64,000 nucleotides of DNA from the NCBI RefSeq assembly GCF_022533585.1, contig NZ_CP092827.1, forward strand, positions 3,574,001 to 3,638,000, written 5' to 3'. The stretch is from Pseudomonas sp. LS.1a (GTDB lineage: Bacteria; Pseudomonadota; Gammaproteobacteria; Pseudomonadales; Pseudomonadaceae). Shown in pieces: positions 8,640 through 16,923 of this stretch (positions are counted from its first letter, which is position 1; the number at the start of each line of letters is the position of its first letter). The position numbers and the translations under genes are program-made. The notes under the pieces are model-generated. The model worked only from the letters and a program-made list of their open reading frames with translations. It was not told where the DNA came from and made no database searches.

Positions 8640-8965
8640 TACACGGCCTCGTCCAGCAGCTTCTGGAGGTCTTCCAGGGTGACGGCGGCAGCGAAGTCGA
8701 CGCCTTTCTCGGTCAGCTTGGCCTTCAGGTCGTCAGCCTTGGCAGCGTCATCGAGCAGCTTCTGAAGCTCAGGCTTCTTGGCCTTTTCATCGAACTGAAT
8801 GCCCTTCGCGGTCAGCGCGGCGCGGATATCGTCGATGGTCGGGGCCTTCTTGGGCTTCTCGGCCTCGTCCAGCAGCTCATGGAAGTCCGGATCGAAGTCT
8901 TCCTCGTTGATGTGCACGAAGTCGCCCTGCCCTTCGCCCCACGGCTTCACCTTGATCAGTTTCAT
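8639..8965 (-). CDS. Small acidic/lysine-rich phage protein with HeH-like repeats
   Basis: A 108-aa protein starting MKLIKVKPWGEGQGDFVHIN. It contains two similar helix-extended-loop-helix units, TIDDIRAALTAKGIQFDEKA..ELQKLLDD and DDLKAKLTEKGVDFAAAV..EDLQKLLDE, that resemble HeH/LEM-type DNA-binding repeats. It lies directly downstream of the coat protein gene. Similar small proteins in other phages accompany the capsid, possibly as minor head proteins. The repeats are visible; DNA binding is inference. Confidence 0.65.
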   Translation of the reverse strand: MKLIKVKPWGEGQGDFVHINEEDFDPDFHELLDEAEKPKKAPTIDDIRAALTAKGIQFDEKAKKPELQKLLDDAAKADDLKAKLTEKGVDFAAAVTLEDLQKLLDEAV

Positions 8966-9012
8966 GCGGTTCTCCAGCGAAAGCTAGGGGCCCGAAAGCC
9001 CCGGCAGGTTGA

Positions 9013-10176
9013 TCAGCCCAGCAGGATGCCGGCGTGTTCTGGCTTGACCATCTGGCAACCCCACGCCATGGCGATCTCGAACTGCATCTGGCGGTACTGG
9101 GCGTACATCGACACCTCGAAGCTCAAGCCAGTCAGCGGATCGGTCACGATCATGCGGTCGATGGCCGAGTCGCCTTGAGGCGGCAGCGCCGGGGCGCGGG
9201 TAGCCAGGGCGATGGCCGAGCGGGCGAAGAACATGTTGCGAGCGCCGCTGGCCGCCAGAGTGATGGCGGTGGCAGCGGCCGGGATGGCCTTCATCAGGCC
9301 CGGTGCAGCCAGGGTGATGGTGCCGCCACCAGACACATCGGAGTCACCGGCCACGACCAGGTACTTGTTCGGGTCGCCCGCGAAGCTCACTACATCGCCA
9401 GCCAGGATCGTGCCGGTACCGGCCGAGGCCAGGGTGATGGAAGTGGCGCCAACGGCGTAACCCGCGGCGTTGGTGGTCGATGCCGCGCCGGTGCCCGCAG
9501 TGAAGGTCTTCACCTGGGCCGACTGGCGCAGGGCCAGGCCCTGCAGGCGGTCGGTGATGCCATTGCGCAGCATGTCCTCGCGGCCCGACTCGTTCACCTT
9601 GAACAGGACCGACTGCTTGCCACGCAGGTTGGCCATGGCCGCGGTACCGAGCACCAGCTGGAAGTCCAAGCCTTGGGCGCCGTTTTCTTCGAGGATGCGC
9701 AGAGCGCCGGCGGAGTCGCTCAGATCGGCAGCGGTGCCGAACGGTGCGGTGCCTGCGGTGCCGTAGGCGCGGGACGCCTTCAGGTGCAGGGCTGCCAGGT
9801 CAGATTCGATCTCGTTGACCAGGGTGCGCATACCCTGCTGGATCTGCTGCGACAGGATGACGTTGTACGACGCGCCGTTGTTGTCCAGGCCTCGCTTCTC
9901 TTCGCCGTTCCAGCGGATCGGTACGCGGCGGGCCTTGGTGATGGTCATCGCAACGTTGCCGATGGTCTGGTCACCGTCGTTCGGCGGGGTGACCGCCGGG
10001 GTGATGTCGGTGGCCATGGCGGCCGGAGTCACCGGCGACATGACGGTCTGGCCGACCTCGGCGCGATCGTAGGTCATGTCGGAGGTGACGGCAGGGATGA
10101 AACCGACCAGTTCGCGGGAAACCACGTCCAGGGCGTTGTACAGGGTTGGGATCAGGCCGGTGAGGGTGTTGGCCAT
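9013..10176 (-). CDS. Major capsid protein, P22 coat-like
   Basis: A 387-aa protein starting MANTLTGLIPTLYNALDVVSRELVGF, which matches the P22-type coat protein N-terminus. A telltale region TMTITKARRVPIRWNGEEKRGLDNNG follows near residue 80, and an inserted domain rich in Ala/Gly/Thr (about residues 215-310) corresponds to the P22 I-domain region. It assembles around the scaffold encoded just upstream into the icosahedral head. Length is slightly below P22 coat (430). Strong call. Confidence 0.9.
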   Translation of the reverse strand: MANTLTGLIPTLYNALDVVSRELVGFIPAVTSDMTYDRAEVGQTVMSPVTPAAMATDITPAVTPPNDGDQTIGNVAMTITKARRVPIRWNGEEKRGLDNNGASYNVILSQQIQQGMRTLVNEIESDLAALHLKASRAYGTAGTAPFGTAADLSDSAGALRILEENGAQGLDFQLVLGTAAMANLRGKQSVLFKVNESGREDMLRNGITDRLQGLALRQSAQVKTFTAGTGAASTTNAAGYAVGATSITLASAGTGTILAGDVVSFAGDPNKYLVVAGDSDVSGGGTITLAAPGLMKAIPAAATAITLAASGARNMFFARSAIALATRAPALPPQGDSAIDRMIVTDPLTGLSFEVSMYAQYRQMQFEIAMAWGCQMVKPEHAGILLG

Positions 10177-10274
10177 GGTGATACTCCTAAGGGATCGATG
10201 TTTGAGTTTTCAGACTTCCGGGCCATCCGACCCAAGCACCGATCCCCATCCGGGGACCGGCATGTTGTCTGGCG

Positions 10275-11039
10275 TCATTCGGTGACGACGCCACCTTCAC
10301 GCGCGAACGCGGCCTGCCCCGCAGGATCAAGGGCGTTCCAGTTCGTGCGCGACATGGATTTCTTCCCTGCCGGCACATTGCCCGGCTGTGCACCGCTGCC
10401 GTTTGCACCGGATGCCTTCAGGATGTGTGCCTTGTGCGGGTAGGCATCCACCAGCAGCTCGATTGCTTCGTCTGCGGTGGCGAGTTCGCCCGGGCGGGCG
10501 CGGGAGAACAGCTTTTGACCGTTACTGTCGTAGCCGACGACCTTGCCGTCTTCGACCTTGAGGCTGTTGCCGAAGAGGGCGCGAGCGATCTCAACGCCGG
10601 CCGGGCCTTCAGCGGCGAATTTCTCGGCGATGAACTTGGACGAGGAGAACGCACCACCGATGAGATGGTTGTTCAGCTGGCCTTTGAGGCTTTCATTTTC
10701 CTTGACCACTGGGGCGTACTTCTCTTCGAACGCCTTCACCGCCTCGTTCTTCATCCGCTCGACTTCGCCGGCATCGACCAGCTTCTTGTCGTCCAGGTTC
10801 TTCACGGTGGCCAGGGCCTTGATGGCGGCAGCAGGATCGGTGATGCCTTCGAAGCCCTTCAGGGTTCCTTCAGCAGCCTCGGCGCGCTCACGGTGAGACT
10901 TGGCCTCAGCGTTCAAGCGGGAAATGGTGTTGACGGTACCAGCGGCATCGAATGCCACCTCCTTCCCGTCGTCGTGCACATACACCGGCTTGCCGTCTTG
11001 AACAACTACGTGGCCTTGGTCGTCGAGCTTCAGTTTCAT
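10275..11039 (-). CDS. Capsid scaffolding-like protein
   Basis: A 254-aa protein starting MKLKLDDQGHVVVQDGKPVYV. It is charged and helical (SRLNAEAKSHRERAEAAEGTL; MKNEAVKAFEEKYAPVVKENES), lies just before the coat gene, and ends in a basic Ser/Arg/Asn/Trp-containing tail (KKSMSRTNWNALDPAGQAAF), like helical scaffolds that bind coat through a C-terminal helix. Start chosen at 11039 with GGAG upstream. DUF6651-type phage proteins look like this. Confidence 0.75.
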   Translation of the reverse strand: MKLKLDDQGHVVVQDGKPVYVHDDGKEVAFDAAGTVNTISRLNAEAKSHRERAEAAEGTLKGFEGITDPAAAIKALATVKNLDDKKLVDAGEVERMKNEAVKAFEEKYAPVVKENESLKGQLNNHLIGGAFSSSKFIAEKFAAEGPAGVEIARALFGNSLKVEDGKVVGYDSNGQKLFSRARPGELATADEAIELLVDAYPHKAHILKASGANGSGAQPGNVPAGKKSMSRTNWNALDPAGQAAFAREGGVVTE

Positions 11040-11114
11040 GCGGTTCTCCGGGCATCCGCCCATCTGCGCGGCATCCGCCGCTGTGCGCCCCTACCCATCC
11101 GGGTTTCAGGCATG

Positions 11115-11138
11115 AAAAAGCCCCGCACTGGGCGAGGC
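11115..11138 (-). terminator. Hairpin terminator upstream of the scaffold gene
   Basis: Leftward reading gives GCCTCGC-CCAGT-GCGGGGC then TTTTT, six of seven stem pairs matched. It lies between the MuF-like gene stop and the scaffold start, within the late operon, as does the terminator before the tail tube gene. Confidence 0.55.
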
Positions 11139-11148
11139 TATGAAATTG

Positions 11149-11185
11149 CGCGCCACGAAATGGCGCTTTGGTGTTTTGTGGCGCG
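11149..11185. repeat. Dispersed prophage palindrome, copy 1
   Basis: Arms CGCGCCAC-GAAA and TTTT-GTGGCGCG flank a loop of about 13 bases. It sits just after the stop codon of the MuF-like gene. The same arms recur at 15982, 22759 and 34867, always within the prophage and never in the 21 kb of host DNA here. Confidence 0.85.
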
Positions 11186-11187
11186 GG

Positions 11188-12264
11188 TTACAACAGGCGC
11201 TCCCGGAGCTCATCGAGCGTCAGGAACTTGCCCTTGTCGTTGTAGAAGTCCTGCAGCTTAAGCTTGTCCTGGCGCAGCAGCTTCCCCCGCTCCGGGCCAA
11301 GGATCTCGTCCTGGCGGGCGGCAGGCTGGCGTGCAAGCCATTGCGCGTACGTGGTCTGCTGCGGAACCTGCCCGTCCATGCTTGCCCGGGTCGCCGCGTC
11401 ACTGATCCCCAGCGCCAGGGCGCTCTTGAGGATCGGCAGCTTGGTCGACCGGCAGCAGAAGTGAATACGGCCAGGGCCAGCGAGCCAAGGCACCTTGTGC
11501 CCGATTGGCCGGTAGGTGCCCAGCGTGTACGGCAGACGGTCACGAATTCGGCAGGTCGTCGATGTCCGGTTATCCAACGTGCTCAGCCATTCAACGTGGC
11601 TGATGATGTCGCTGTTGGCTTCGAATGCCTTGTCGCTGGCTGTTTCCGCTGTGCTGGACACCGCGGACCGGACGACAGCCTCCACCTCGCGCCGGGGCTT
11701 CTGCAGGATGCCGTCAGCGTACTTCTCCGCCTTGGTGCCCATAATCTGCCGGACGATCTCTGGCGTCGTGCGACCTTCAAGCACGCCAGACCGCACGGCA
11801 TCGCGTATCGACACAGCGCGGTCCGTCTCGATGCCCGCCATCCATTCGCTGAGCAGCCGCCCCTGGAAGGGTCTTGCCAGCGCTATGGCACGCACCTGGC
11901 TGAACTCGGCCACGGCAACGGGGAAACGGGCTTGTACAAGCTCTGGGACAGCCGCTGTCAGCGCGCCCGCCTGAAAGGCAATCTCGTAGCTGGCCACGCC
12001 GTCAACAACGCCAGTGAGCGCCTGCTGCAGGCTCAGGAAGGTAGATTGGTTGATGCGCAGAACGGGGGTCAGTGCGGCATCGATTTCGGCAACGGATGCG
12101 CCCGCCCCCAGGCTGTCGAGCGCCGAAATCAGCGCGGCGCGCAGTTCAGGGTCCGAGCTATTCAGGATCTTGATGATTGCCACAACCTGGCTGTTGCTCA
12201 GCCTGGCCAGATCAACCTCGTGTCCGATCAGATCGTCCAGCAGCTTCTCGTTGGCCGTTTTCAT
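11188..12264 (-). CDS. Phage head morphogenesis protein, MuF/SPP1 gp7-like
   Basis: A 358-aa protein starting MKTANEKLLDDLIGHEVDLARL. The C-terminal half carries the MuF signature HVEWLSTLDNRTSTTCRIRDR followed by a conserved HFCCRSTKLP cysteine motif (about residues 225-285). Minor head proteins of this family bind the portal, are packaged with the DNA and may be ejected. The gene follows the portal gene with which it shares one base. Confidence 0.88.
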   Translation of the reverse strand: MKTANEKLLDDLIGHEVDLARLSNSQVVAIIKILNSSDPELRAALISALDSLGAGASVAEIDAALTPVLRINQSTFLSLQQALTGVVDGVASYEIAFQAGALTAAVPELVQARFPVAVAEFSQVRAIALARPFQGRLLSEWMAGIETDRAVSIRDAVRSGVLEGRTTPEIVRQIMGTKAEKYADGILQKPRREVEAVVRSAVSSTAETASDKAFEANSDIISHVEWLSTLDNRTSTTCRIRDRLPYTLGTYRPIGHKVPWLAGPGRIHFCCRSTKLPILKSALALGISDAATRASMDGQVPQQTTYAQWLARQPAARQDEILGPERGKLLRQDKLKLQDFYNDKGKFLTLDELRERLL

Positions 12265-13643
12265 CAGATCGCTCCGAGGGCTGGGCCTTGAGACCCGATC
12301 CTTCCGAGCTCTTCAGGCCATTTGTACTCGTCGCTGATCACGCCACGACGCTGCATCTCGGTGAAGAGGGTTTCGTGCGAGAGCATGCCAGCGTTGGCCA
12401 TGGATACCAGGGTAGGCAGCGAGACCTCCGGCATGTAGTCAACGTCGAAGTTGCCGCGCATCTCGACAGTGCCACCGTCGCCCAGGCTGCGGTAATCGGC
12501 CATGTATTGGAGCAGCTGCGCCAGGCAGTCGCCGAACTGGTGCGCCATGCGCTCCAGCGGTGATAGCTCCTGCGCCGCATCCTCCTCCGCCTGCGTGGCG
12601 GTCTTGGTCGCCACCTTCTCGGGCGTGAGCAGCTTAGCCCCGGCCATCCGCATCTCATCGATGAGATCCTTCAGGGCGGTGCGGCCGGCCTCGACAGCCT
12701 TGCCGGTGTGCTCGACGTACTTCATGTCGCCGTTCATGGGCAGGTCAGTCAGTGCGCCTACACCAACCTTGAATTCAGTGGGCAGCGGCTTGCCCTGATT
12801 GTCGTACTGCTGCTGCACGCCGATCCGGGCCAGGATGGGCACACGGATGACATGCAGGATGTTGTCCTGATCGCTCTGGCTCTGCCAGTGCTTGACGTTC
12901 AGGTGGGCCAACTCCATCAGTGGCGGCTTGGCCGTCATGAAGCCGGTGCGGCCTGTGTAGAAGGTCACCCAAGGGATGACAGGCAGGCTCGTGACGCCTT
13001 TGTCGTGCACCGCCCACTCGCCAGCCTTTTCGCCCTTGCGGTAGATGCGCCAGGAGCCTGGCTCAAGGACGCGGATCTGCTCGACGCACTTGGCGCCAAA
13101 CTCGCCATCCTCCTCCTCTACCACCTCCTTGTATCGGACCATGGTCAGAACGCCACCCTTCGAGCGCCATCCCAGCACCTGCTCGGCCTTCACCAGCACC
13201 GCGTAGGGGCGAACGCCGGCGGCTTGCTCGTCGGCCTGGGTGCGCACGCCTTCAACCCTGGCATGATCAACGAAGGCATGGCACAGACCATGGCTCAATC
13301 CCTCACCGAAGAAGGCGACCGACCACGAGTTGAGGTCATTGCCAGCATTGTCGATGTTCTTGACCATCTCAGCGATCTGCGCCGGAACGTCGTCGCCCAG
13401 CTGCAGCGGTTCGGCAAAGACCCGGGAGGTCATGTTGCCGACCGTTTCCGAATAGGCTGGCAGCAGCGTGGACAGCGCCAGGCGCTCCTTGTACACGCAG
13501 TCATCCTCCGCCGGGTACTTCGGCAGCAGGCAGGTGCCAGCATCGCGCATAGCCTGCGTGCCAAGCATCAGAGGGGTAATCCGCTCCCAGTACACGCGCA
13601 TGGCGTTGACCGCTGGCAGCGTGGCGTCGGGGCTGTTGGACAT
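12264..13643 (-). CDS. Phage portal protein (DUF4055 family)
   Basis: A 459-aa protein starting MSNSPDATLPAVNAMRVYW. It resembles DUF4055 portals: YPAEDDCVYKERLALSTLLP near residue 45, an AHLNVKHWQSQSDQDNILH helix near 240 and a long C-terminal helix region. Portal dodecamers form the DNA entry vertex. The ATG at 13643 has GAGAG eight bases upstream; a GTG at 13649 overlapping the terminase stop (GTGA) is an equal alternative. It lies directly after terminase in the normal order. Confidence 0.87.
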   Translation of the reverse strand: MSNSPDATLPAVNAMRVYWERITPLMLGTQAMRDAGTCLLPKYPAEDDCVYKERLALSTLLPAYSETVGNMTSRVFAEPLQLGDDVPAQIAEMVKNIDNAGNDLNSWSVAFFGEGLSHGLCHAFVDHARVEGVRTQADEQAAGVRPYAVLVKAEQVLGWRSKGGVLTMVRYKEVVEEEDGEFGAKCVEQIRVLEPGSWRIYRKGEKAGEWAVHDKGVTSLPVIPWVTFYTGRTGFMTAKPPLMELAHLNVKHWQSQSDQDNILHVIRVPILARIGVQQQYDNQGKPLPTEFKVGVGALTDLPMNGDMKYVEHTGKAVEAGRTALKDLIDEMRMAGAKLLTPEKVATKTATQAEEDAAQELSPLERMAHQFGDCLAQLLQYMADYRSLGDGGTVEMRGNFDVDYMPEVSLPTLVSMANAGMLSHETLFTEMQRRGVISDEYKWPEELGRIGSQGPALGAI

Positions 13644-13645
13644 GG

Positions 13646-14926
13646 TCACACTCTCAGGGTCTGGGTCATCATCAGCATCACGTTGATCGGGAATCGCTGG
13701 ACGACGAAGTAGCCGAATGCGTCGGCAGGGTCTTCGGTGCCGTCCTTTGCCGGCTCGCCGTGTTCGTTGTATGCCTGCTGCTCGAGGATTTGCGTGGTCT
13801 GCGGGCAGCGGTCGGTGTTGATGAGCAGCGATCGCTCACCATGGCCGTTCAGGAACTGGGCATTGACGGCCAGCACCCTGTCACGGACCAGTGGGTTCGA
13901 GGGGTTTACCTGAACCCCGAACCCGGCCTGACGCAGCAACGCATGGTCCGACTCGCTGCCGTTGACACTCTTGCGGTTCTTGCCGCTGGCATCCGGGTAG
14001 ATCGTGATGCTGCGATCTGGGTACCGTGCCTTGATCGCCGCGACCATCGCAGGTGTATCGAACAGCTTGGTGAACTCGTCCAGCATCAGCGCCCTGCCCT
14101 CGCGCATCACGAACACGCAAGCGGCCATGCGGTTGATGTTGAAGTCCATGCCGATGTGCAGCGGCTCGCCCGGGCGAATCACCTCGTCCGTGTGGTTCAG
14201 CCGTCGGCAGAAGTTCGGGTAAACGCAGCCTGAAGTCAGGTTGACGAACTTCCCGTCGATGTACGCGTCCACCAGGTTCGCTGGGTAGGACTTGCGCAGC
14301 GATGGGATGTAGTCGAGCGGCAGGTTCTTGGCGTTGTCCCGCGTTGAGGCGTGGACGATGCCGTACAGGCCGGCCTGCTCAGGGTCTTCGGCGATCTCGC
14401 GCACGAACTTGCGATAGACCCAGTTGAACCCCTCTGGGGTGGTGGTCACATCCACAGTGTTCTCGCTGCGACTCGGCCAGACGGTCGACATCCGCGCAAT
14501 GATCTTCTTCCATGCGCTGTCGGCCTTCTTGATCGGCATGCAGTCGATCTCATCCACCAGGGCATGGGCGATGTTGAAGCCAACAATCTTGTGCGGGTGC
14601 TCCATGCTCTTGCAGATGATCGTGGACAGGCAGCGGCCTATCCGATCGCGAAGGTGGACGCGCTTGTTGCTTGGCACGATGTCGGCAACCAGCCCGAAGG
14701 CCTCAGCTACAGCCGGAATCGTGTCGTAGAAAATGTCCGCGATGTGCGGGTAGGTCGGGGCGAAGTAACCCTGAGGCAACCCAGGATTCTCAAGTGCGTT
14801 GATGCACATGCGCACGCAGCCGACGAAAGTCTTACCGCTACGGTATCCGCCCACGAACGCGGAGAACTTCTTCGGGTGCTTGATGAACTCGAACTGCGGC
14901 TTATTCAGCTTCAGGGATGCTTGCAT
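13646..14926 (-). CDS. Terminase large subunit
   Basis: A 426-aa DNA-packaging motor. Walker A is GGYRSGKT (residues 26-33), Walker B HALVDEID (121-128, Asp125-Glu126), and the RNase H-like nuclease shows HIGMDFN (Asp261), TIYPDASGK (Asp312) and DPADAFGYF near the end. All expected catalytic acids are present. It overlaps the small subunit gene by 26 bases. Packaging strategy (cos or headful) cannot be read from the sequence directly, although the P22-like coat hints at headful. Confidence 0.93.
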   Translation of the reverse strand: MQASLKLNKPQFEFIKHPKKFSAFVGGYRSGKTFVGCVRMCINALENPGLPQGYFAPTYPHIADIFYDTIPAVAEAFGLVADIVPSNKRVHLRDRIGRCLSTIICKSMEHPHKIVGFNIAHALVDEIDCMPIKKADSAWKKIIARMSTVWPSRSENTVDVTTTPEGFNWVYRKFVREIAEDPEQAGLYGIVHASTRDNAKNLPLDYIPSLRKSYPANLVDAYIDGKFVNLTSGCVYPNFCRRLNHTDEVIRPGEPLHIGMDFNINRMAACVFVMREGRALMLDEFTKLFDTPAMVAAIKARYPDRSITIYPDASGKNRKSVNGSESDHALLRQAGFGVQVNPSNPLVRDRVLAVNAQFLNGHGERSLLINTDRCPQTTQILEQQAYNEHGEPAKDGTEDPADAFGYFVVQRFPINVMLMMTQTLRV

Positions 14927-15548
14927 CTTCCACCCCGATAATCACCTGCTTCGGCTCAGGCAGGCCTTGATTCGGGTCTTCAAGCTCACGGCGCAGCTTC
15001 TCGTTGGCCAGTCGCTTGTTCTCAACCTCGATTCGCTTCAGCTCGACATCAAGGTCAGCGTGCCCGGGAGCACTGAACATCCCAAGGTGCCGGCCGATAT
15101 CGACCAGGGCTCCCTTCTTGTCGTGCAGCTTGACCTTCAGGCCGTCGCGCCCCTGAGACACCTCAGCGATGGCGGCAGCCGTGTCATCGTCAATCTCGGT
15201 GGAGTCGATCAATGCAAGCCCGTGGTACGGCACCAAGTCTTCGGCGCCTTCATCGTCGGCATCAGCCATGCGAACCATCGTCTCACCCCAGCGGACAACC
15301 TTGCGGATGTCGCTGAACCCGATCTTGGCCAGTTCTCGAAGGACCATGTCCTGCGTGATTGCTACCCTGCCAGAGCGCGCCTCCATGCCAGCTTGAATGG
15401 CCTGCTGAATGTCAACATTTGTCAACAGGCGATTCCCGGCCTGGCGTGCAGTCTTCGCGCTGAATCCGGCGCGGATAGCGGCTTGCGTGGCATTCAGGTC
15501 GATCAGGTATTCGTCGACGAAGCGCTGCTGTTTTGCTGTCAGCGCCAT
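14901..15548 (-). CDS. Terminase small subunit (Terminase_2 / XtmA type)
   Basis: A 215-aa protein starting MALTAKQQRFVDEYLIDLNA, with the conserved small-terminase motif TQAAIRAGFSAKTARQAGNRLL (about residues 20-42), a helix-turn-helix that recognises the packaging site. A charged coiled coil near the C-terminus (KRIEVENKRLANEKLRRELE) likely drives oligomerisation. First gene of the head block; its long overlap with the large subunit gene suggests coupled translation. Confidence 0.9.
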   Translation of the reverse strand: MALTAKQQRFVDEYLIDLNATQAAIRAGFSAKTARQAGNRLLTNVDIQQAIQAGMEARSGRVAITQDMVLRELAKIGFSDIRKVVRWGETMVRMADADDEGAEDLVPYHGLALIDSTEIDDDTAAAIAEVSQGRDGLKVKLHDKKGALVDIGRHLGMFSAPGHADLDVELKRIEVENKRLANEKLRRELEDPNQGLPEPKQVIIGVEDASIPEAE

Positions 15549-15583
15549 ATGGAATTCCTTGAGACTTAGGTGCCTCGCTTAAC

Positions 15584-15961
15584 TTGAATTTGAAGATGCC
15601 TCCCATTGCTGCTAAGCAATGGCTTTCAACTACAGCATGGAGTGCCAACGTGGTCTCATACCCAATCTACGTAGCTCGCAACAGCTATCGTGGGAACGAC
15701 AAAAAGAAGCGAGCCAAGGCTAGTCAGGACAACCAGGACGCTGCCCGGATCGAAGAAGCCTGCAACAGACTGATCCAAAACCAAACCCAGCCTATTCAGT
15801 CCTACCTATGGATGGAGGTAAGCAGAGAGTCTGGAGTCGACTACGAAACGGTGCGCCGCCTTGGTTACAGCATTGATGGAGGCTCGAACGGGTTCACCGC
15901 TTCGAAACCAGGTCTTAGCCAAGAGGAGATACGCCAAGGCATGCGAGGAAATGACTTGTAG
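15584..15961 (+). CDS. Conserved hypothetical protein with HTH-like C-terminus
   Basis: A 125-aa rightward frame, divergent from the terminase genes. The C-terminal two thirds (YLWMEVSRESGVDYETVRRLGYSIDGGSNGFTAS) looks like a family I have seen in Proteobacteria, with a probable helix-turn-helix at about residues 78-98 (VSRESGVDYETVRRLG). The N-terminus is less certain; an internal start near NSYRGNDKKKR is possible. Orientation opposite to the late operon suggests its own promoter and lysogenic expression. Function unknown. Confidence 0.55.
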   Translation: MNLKMPPIAAKQWLSTTAWSANVVSYPIYVARNSYRGNDKKKRAKASQDNQDAARIEEACNRLIQNQTQPIQSYLWMEVSRESGVDYETVRRLGYSIDGGSNGFTASKPGLSQEEIRQGMRGNDL

Positions 15962-15981
15962 TAGGCGCTAGATTCATCATC

Positions 15982-16016
15982 GCGCCACGAAACGGCACAC
16001 CTCTGTTTTGTGGCGC
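15982..16016. repeat. Dispersed prophage palindrome, copy 2
   Basis: Arms GCGCCAC-GAAA and TTTT-GTGGCGC, intergenic here, one base before the stop codon of the leftward membrane protein at 16018. Same element as at 11149, 22759 and 34867, with a different loop. Confidence 0.85.
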
Positions 16017-16017
16017 C

Positions 16018-16287
16018 CTACCCCGGCTGGAACACATGGCCGCGCCGGGCGACCGCATACAGGACGATCCCCAGTTTAAGGATCACGCCGTACAGGGTGG
16101 GCACATGGCCGTTCATGGCCAAGACGAACGCGCCGAACGCGCCGATGGCCACCAGGTAGAACGCGATGGCCAGCAGTGGCGCATCCATTGGCCTGATCCG
16201 GCGCAGGTAGTCGCACGCAGCGATCACCACCAGCACGCTCAGGAAGGCATTGGCGCCGATCAGGACTGAAATCAGGGTCGAGCTCAT
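16018..16287 (-). CDS. Small membrane protein, possible holin/antiholin
   Basis: An 89-aa protein with three hydrophobic segments (about residues 5-25 LISVLIGANAFLSVLVVIAA, 36-58 PLLAIAFYLVAIGAFGAFVLA, 65-82) and a basic C-terminal tail. Its ATG overlaps the stop of the preceding small membrane protein as ATGA. Two adjacent small membrane proteins just before terminase are the usual sign of a holin pair in Pseudomonas phages. No endolysin gene is beside them, so the lysis role is inferred. Confidence 0.6.
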   Translation of the reverse strand: MSSTLISVLIGANAFLSVLVVIAACDYLRRIRPMDAPLLAIAFYLVAIGAFGAFVLAMNGHVPTLYGVILKLGIVLYAVARRGHVFQPG

Positions 16288-16598
16288 CAGGTAGCTCCCT
16301 TGGCTCCGAACTGACCCACAAGCGACTTCAGCACCGGGATGATGTTCATTGCCAGAAGGCCTATCAGAAAGGCCACGCCGTATTGGGTTTCTCCGCTTGT
16401 GCCAAGGCTGAAGTAGCTGATGGCGAGCGGGGTGCAGAAGACTGCCGATGCGAAGCCGGTGAAGAAGGCGGCGACCGCCTGGCCCCGGGTGAGGCCGCGC
16501 AGGAAGGTCAGCGAGAGGATCGCTCCTGCGAAGCCGCCAATGATCACGCCGTACTTCACCAGCAGGACGCCGGCAGTCGTGCTTGCTGGTTCGGCCAT
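16287..16598 (-). CDS. Putative holin
   Basis: A 103-aa protein starting MAEPASTTAGVLLVKYGVIIGG, with three predicted membrane segments (about 10-30, 40-62, 72-92). It resembles phage holins with an N-out topology and hydrophilic C-terminus (LVGQFGAKGAT). Co-translated with the membrane protein downstream by ATGA overlap. It would open the inner membrane for an endolysin encoded elsewhere, perhaps left of this window. Confidence 0.65.
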   Translation of the reverse strand: MAEPASTTAGVLLVKYGVIIGGFAGAILSLTFLRGLTRGQAVAAFFTGFASAVFCTPLAISYFSLGTSGETQYGVAFLIGLLAMNIIPVLKSLVGQFGAKGAT

Positions 16599-16635
16599 AA
16601 GAAATCCCTGAATCTATAAATACATCATAAATGTG

Positions 16636-16663
16636 TTGTCATACACCATTTATGGTGCATACT
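16636..16663 (+). promoter_or_regulatory. Predicted hicAB promoter with palindromic operator
   Basis: A -35 TTGTCA (16636-16641) and -10 CATACT (16658-16663) lie 16 bases apart. Between them is the perfect inverted repeat CACCAT-TT-ATGGTG (16644-16657), in the right place for HicB autorepression. Transcription would start about 25 bases before hicA. Confidence 0.6.
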
Positions 16664-16692
16664 GAACTCATCAACCACACAGCGGAGGGCAG

Positions 16693-16878
16693 ATGAAATG
16701 TAACGAGTTCAAGCGGTGGCTGTTGGCAAGAGGGGTAGAGGTTTCGAAGACGGCAAAGGGAAGTCACTTCAAACTCTACTTCAACGGCAAACAGACAACC
16801 CTTCCCAACCACGGGGCCAAGGAAATGGCCGAAGGGACTAGGAAGGCAATCATCAAACAACTGGGCCTCAAGGATTGA
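16693..16878 (+). CDS. hicA: HicA-family toxin (mRNA interferase)
   Basis: A 61-aa dsRBD-like protein starting MKCNEFKRWLLARGVEVSKT with the family motif GSHFKL (catalytic His25) and the conserved LPNHGAKEMAEGTRKAIIKQ ending. HicA cleaves mRNA and is neutralised by HicB encoded 45 bases downstream. Length is typical. Rightward orientation between the early and late leftward operons marks it as an independently expressed moron that can stabilise the prophage. Confidence 0.92.
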   Translation: MKCNEFKRWLLARGVEVSKTAKGSHFKLYFNGKQTTLPNHGAKEMAEGTRKAIIKQLGLKD

Positions 16879-16923
16879 GGCTCCACCCTTTGAGCTCGAC
16901 TACATCTGCCCTGAGGTAACGAT

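Noticed and set aside
10177..10274. Hairpin TCCCC-ATCC-GGGGA between scaffold and coat genes
   Set aside because: Only five pairs and no T-run; not called a terminator.
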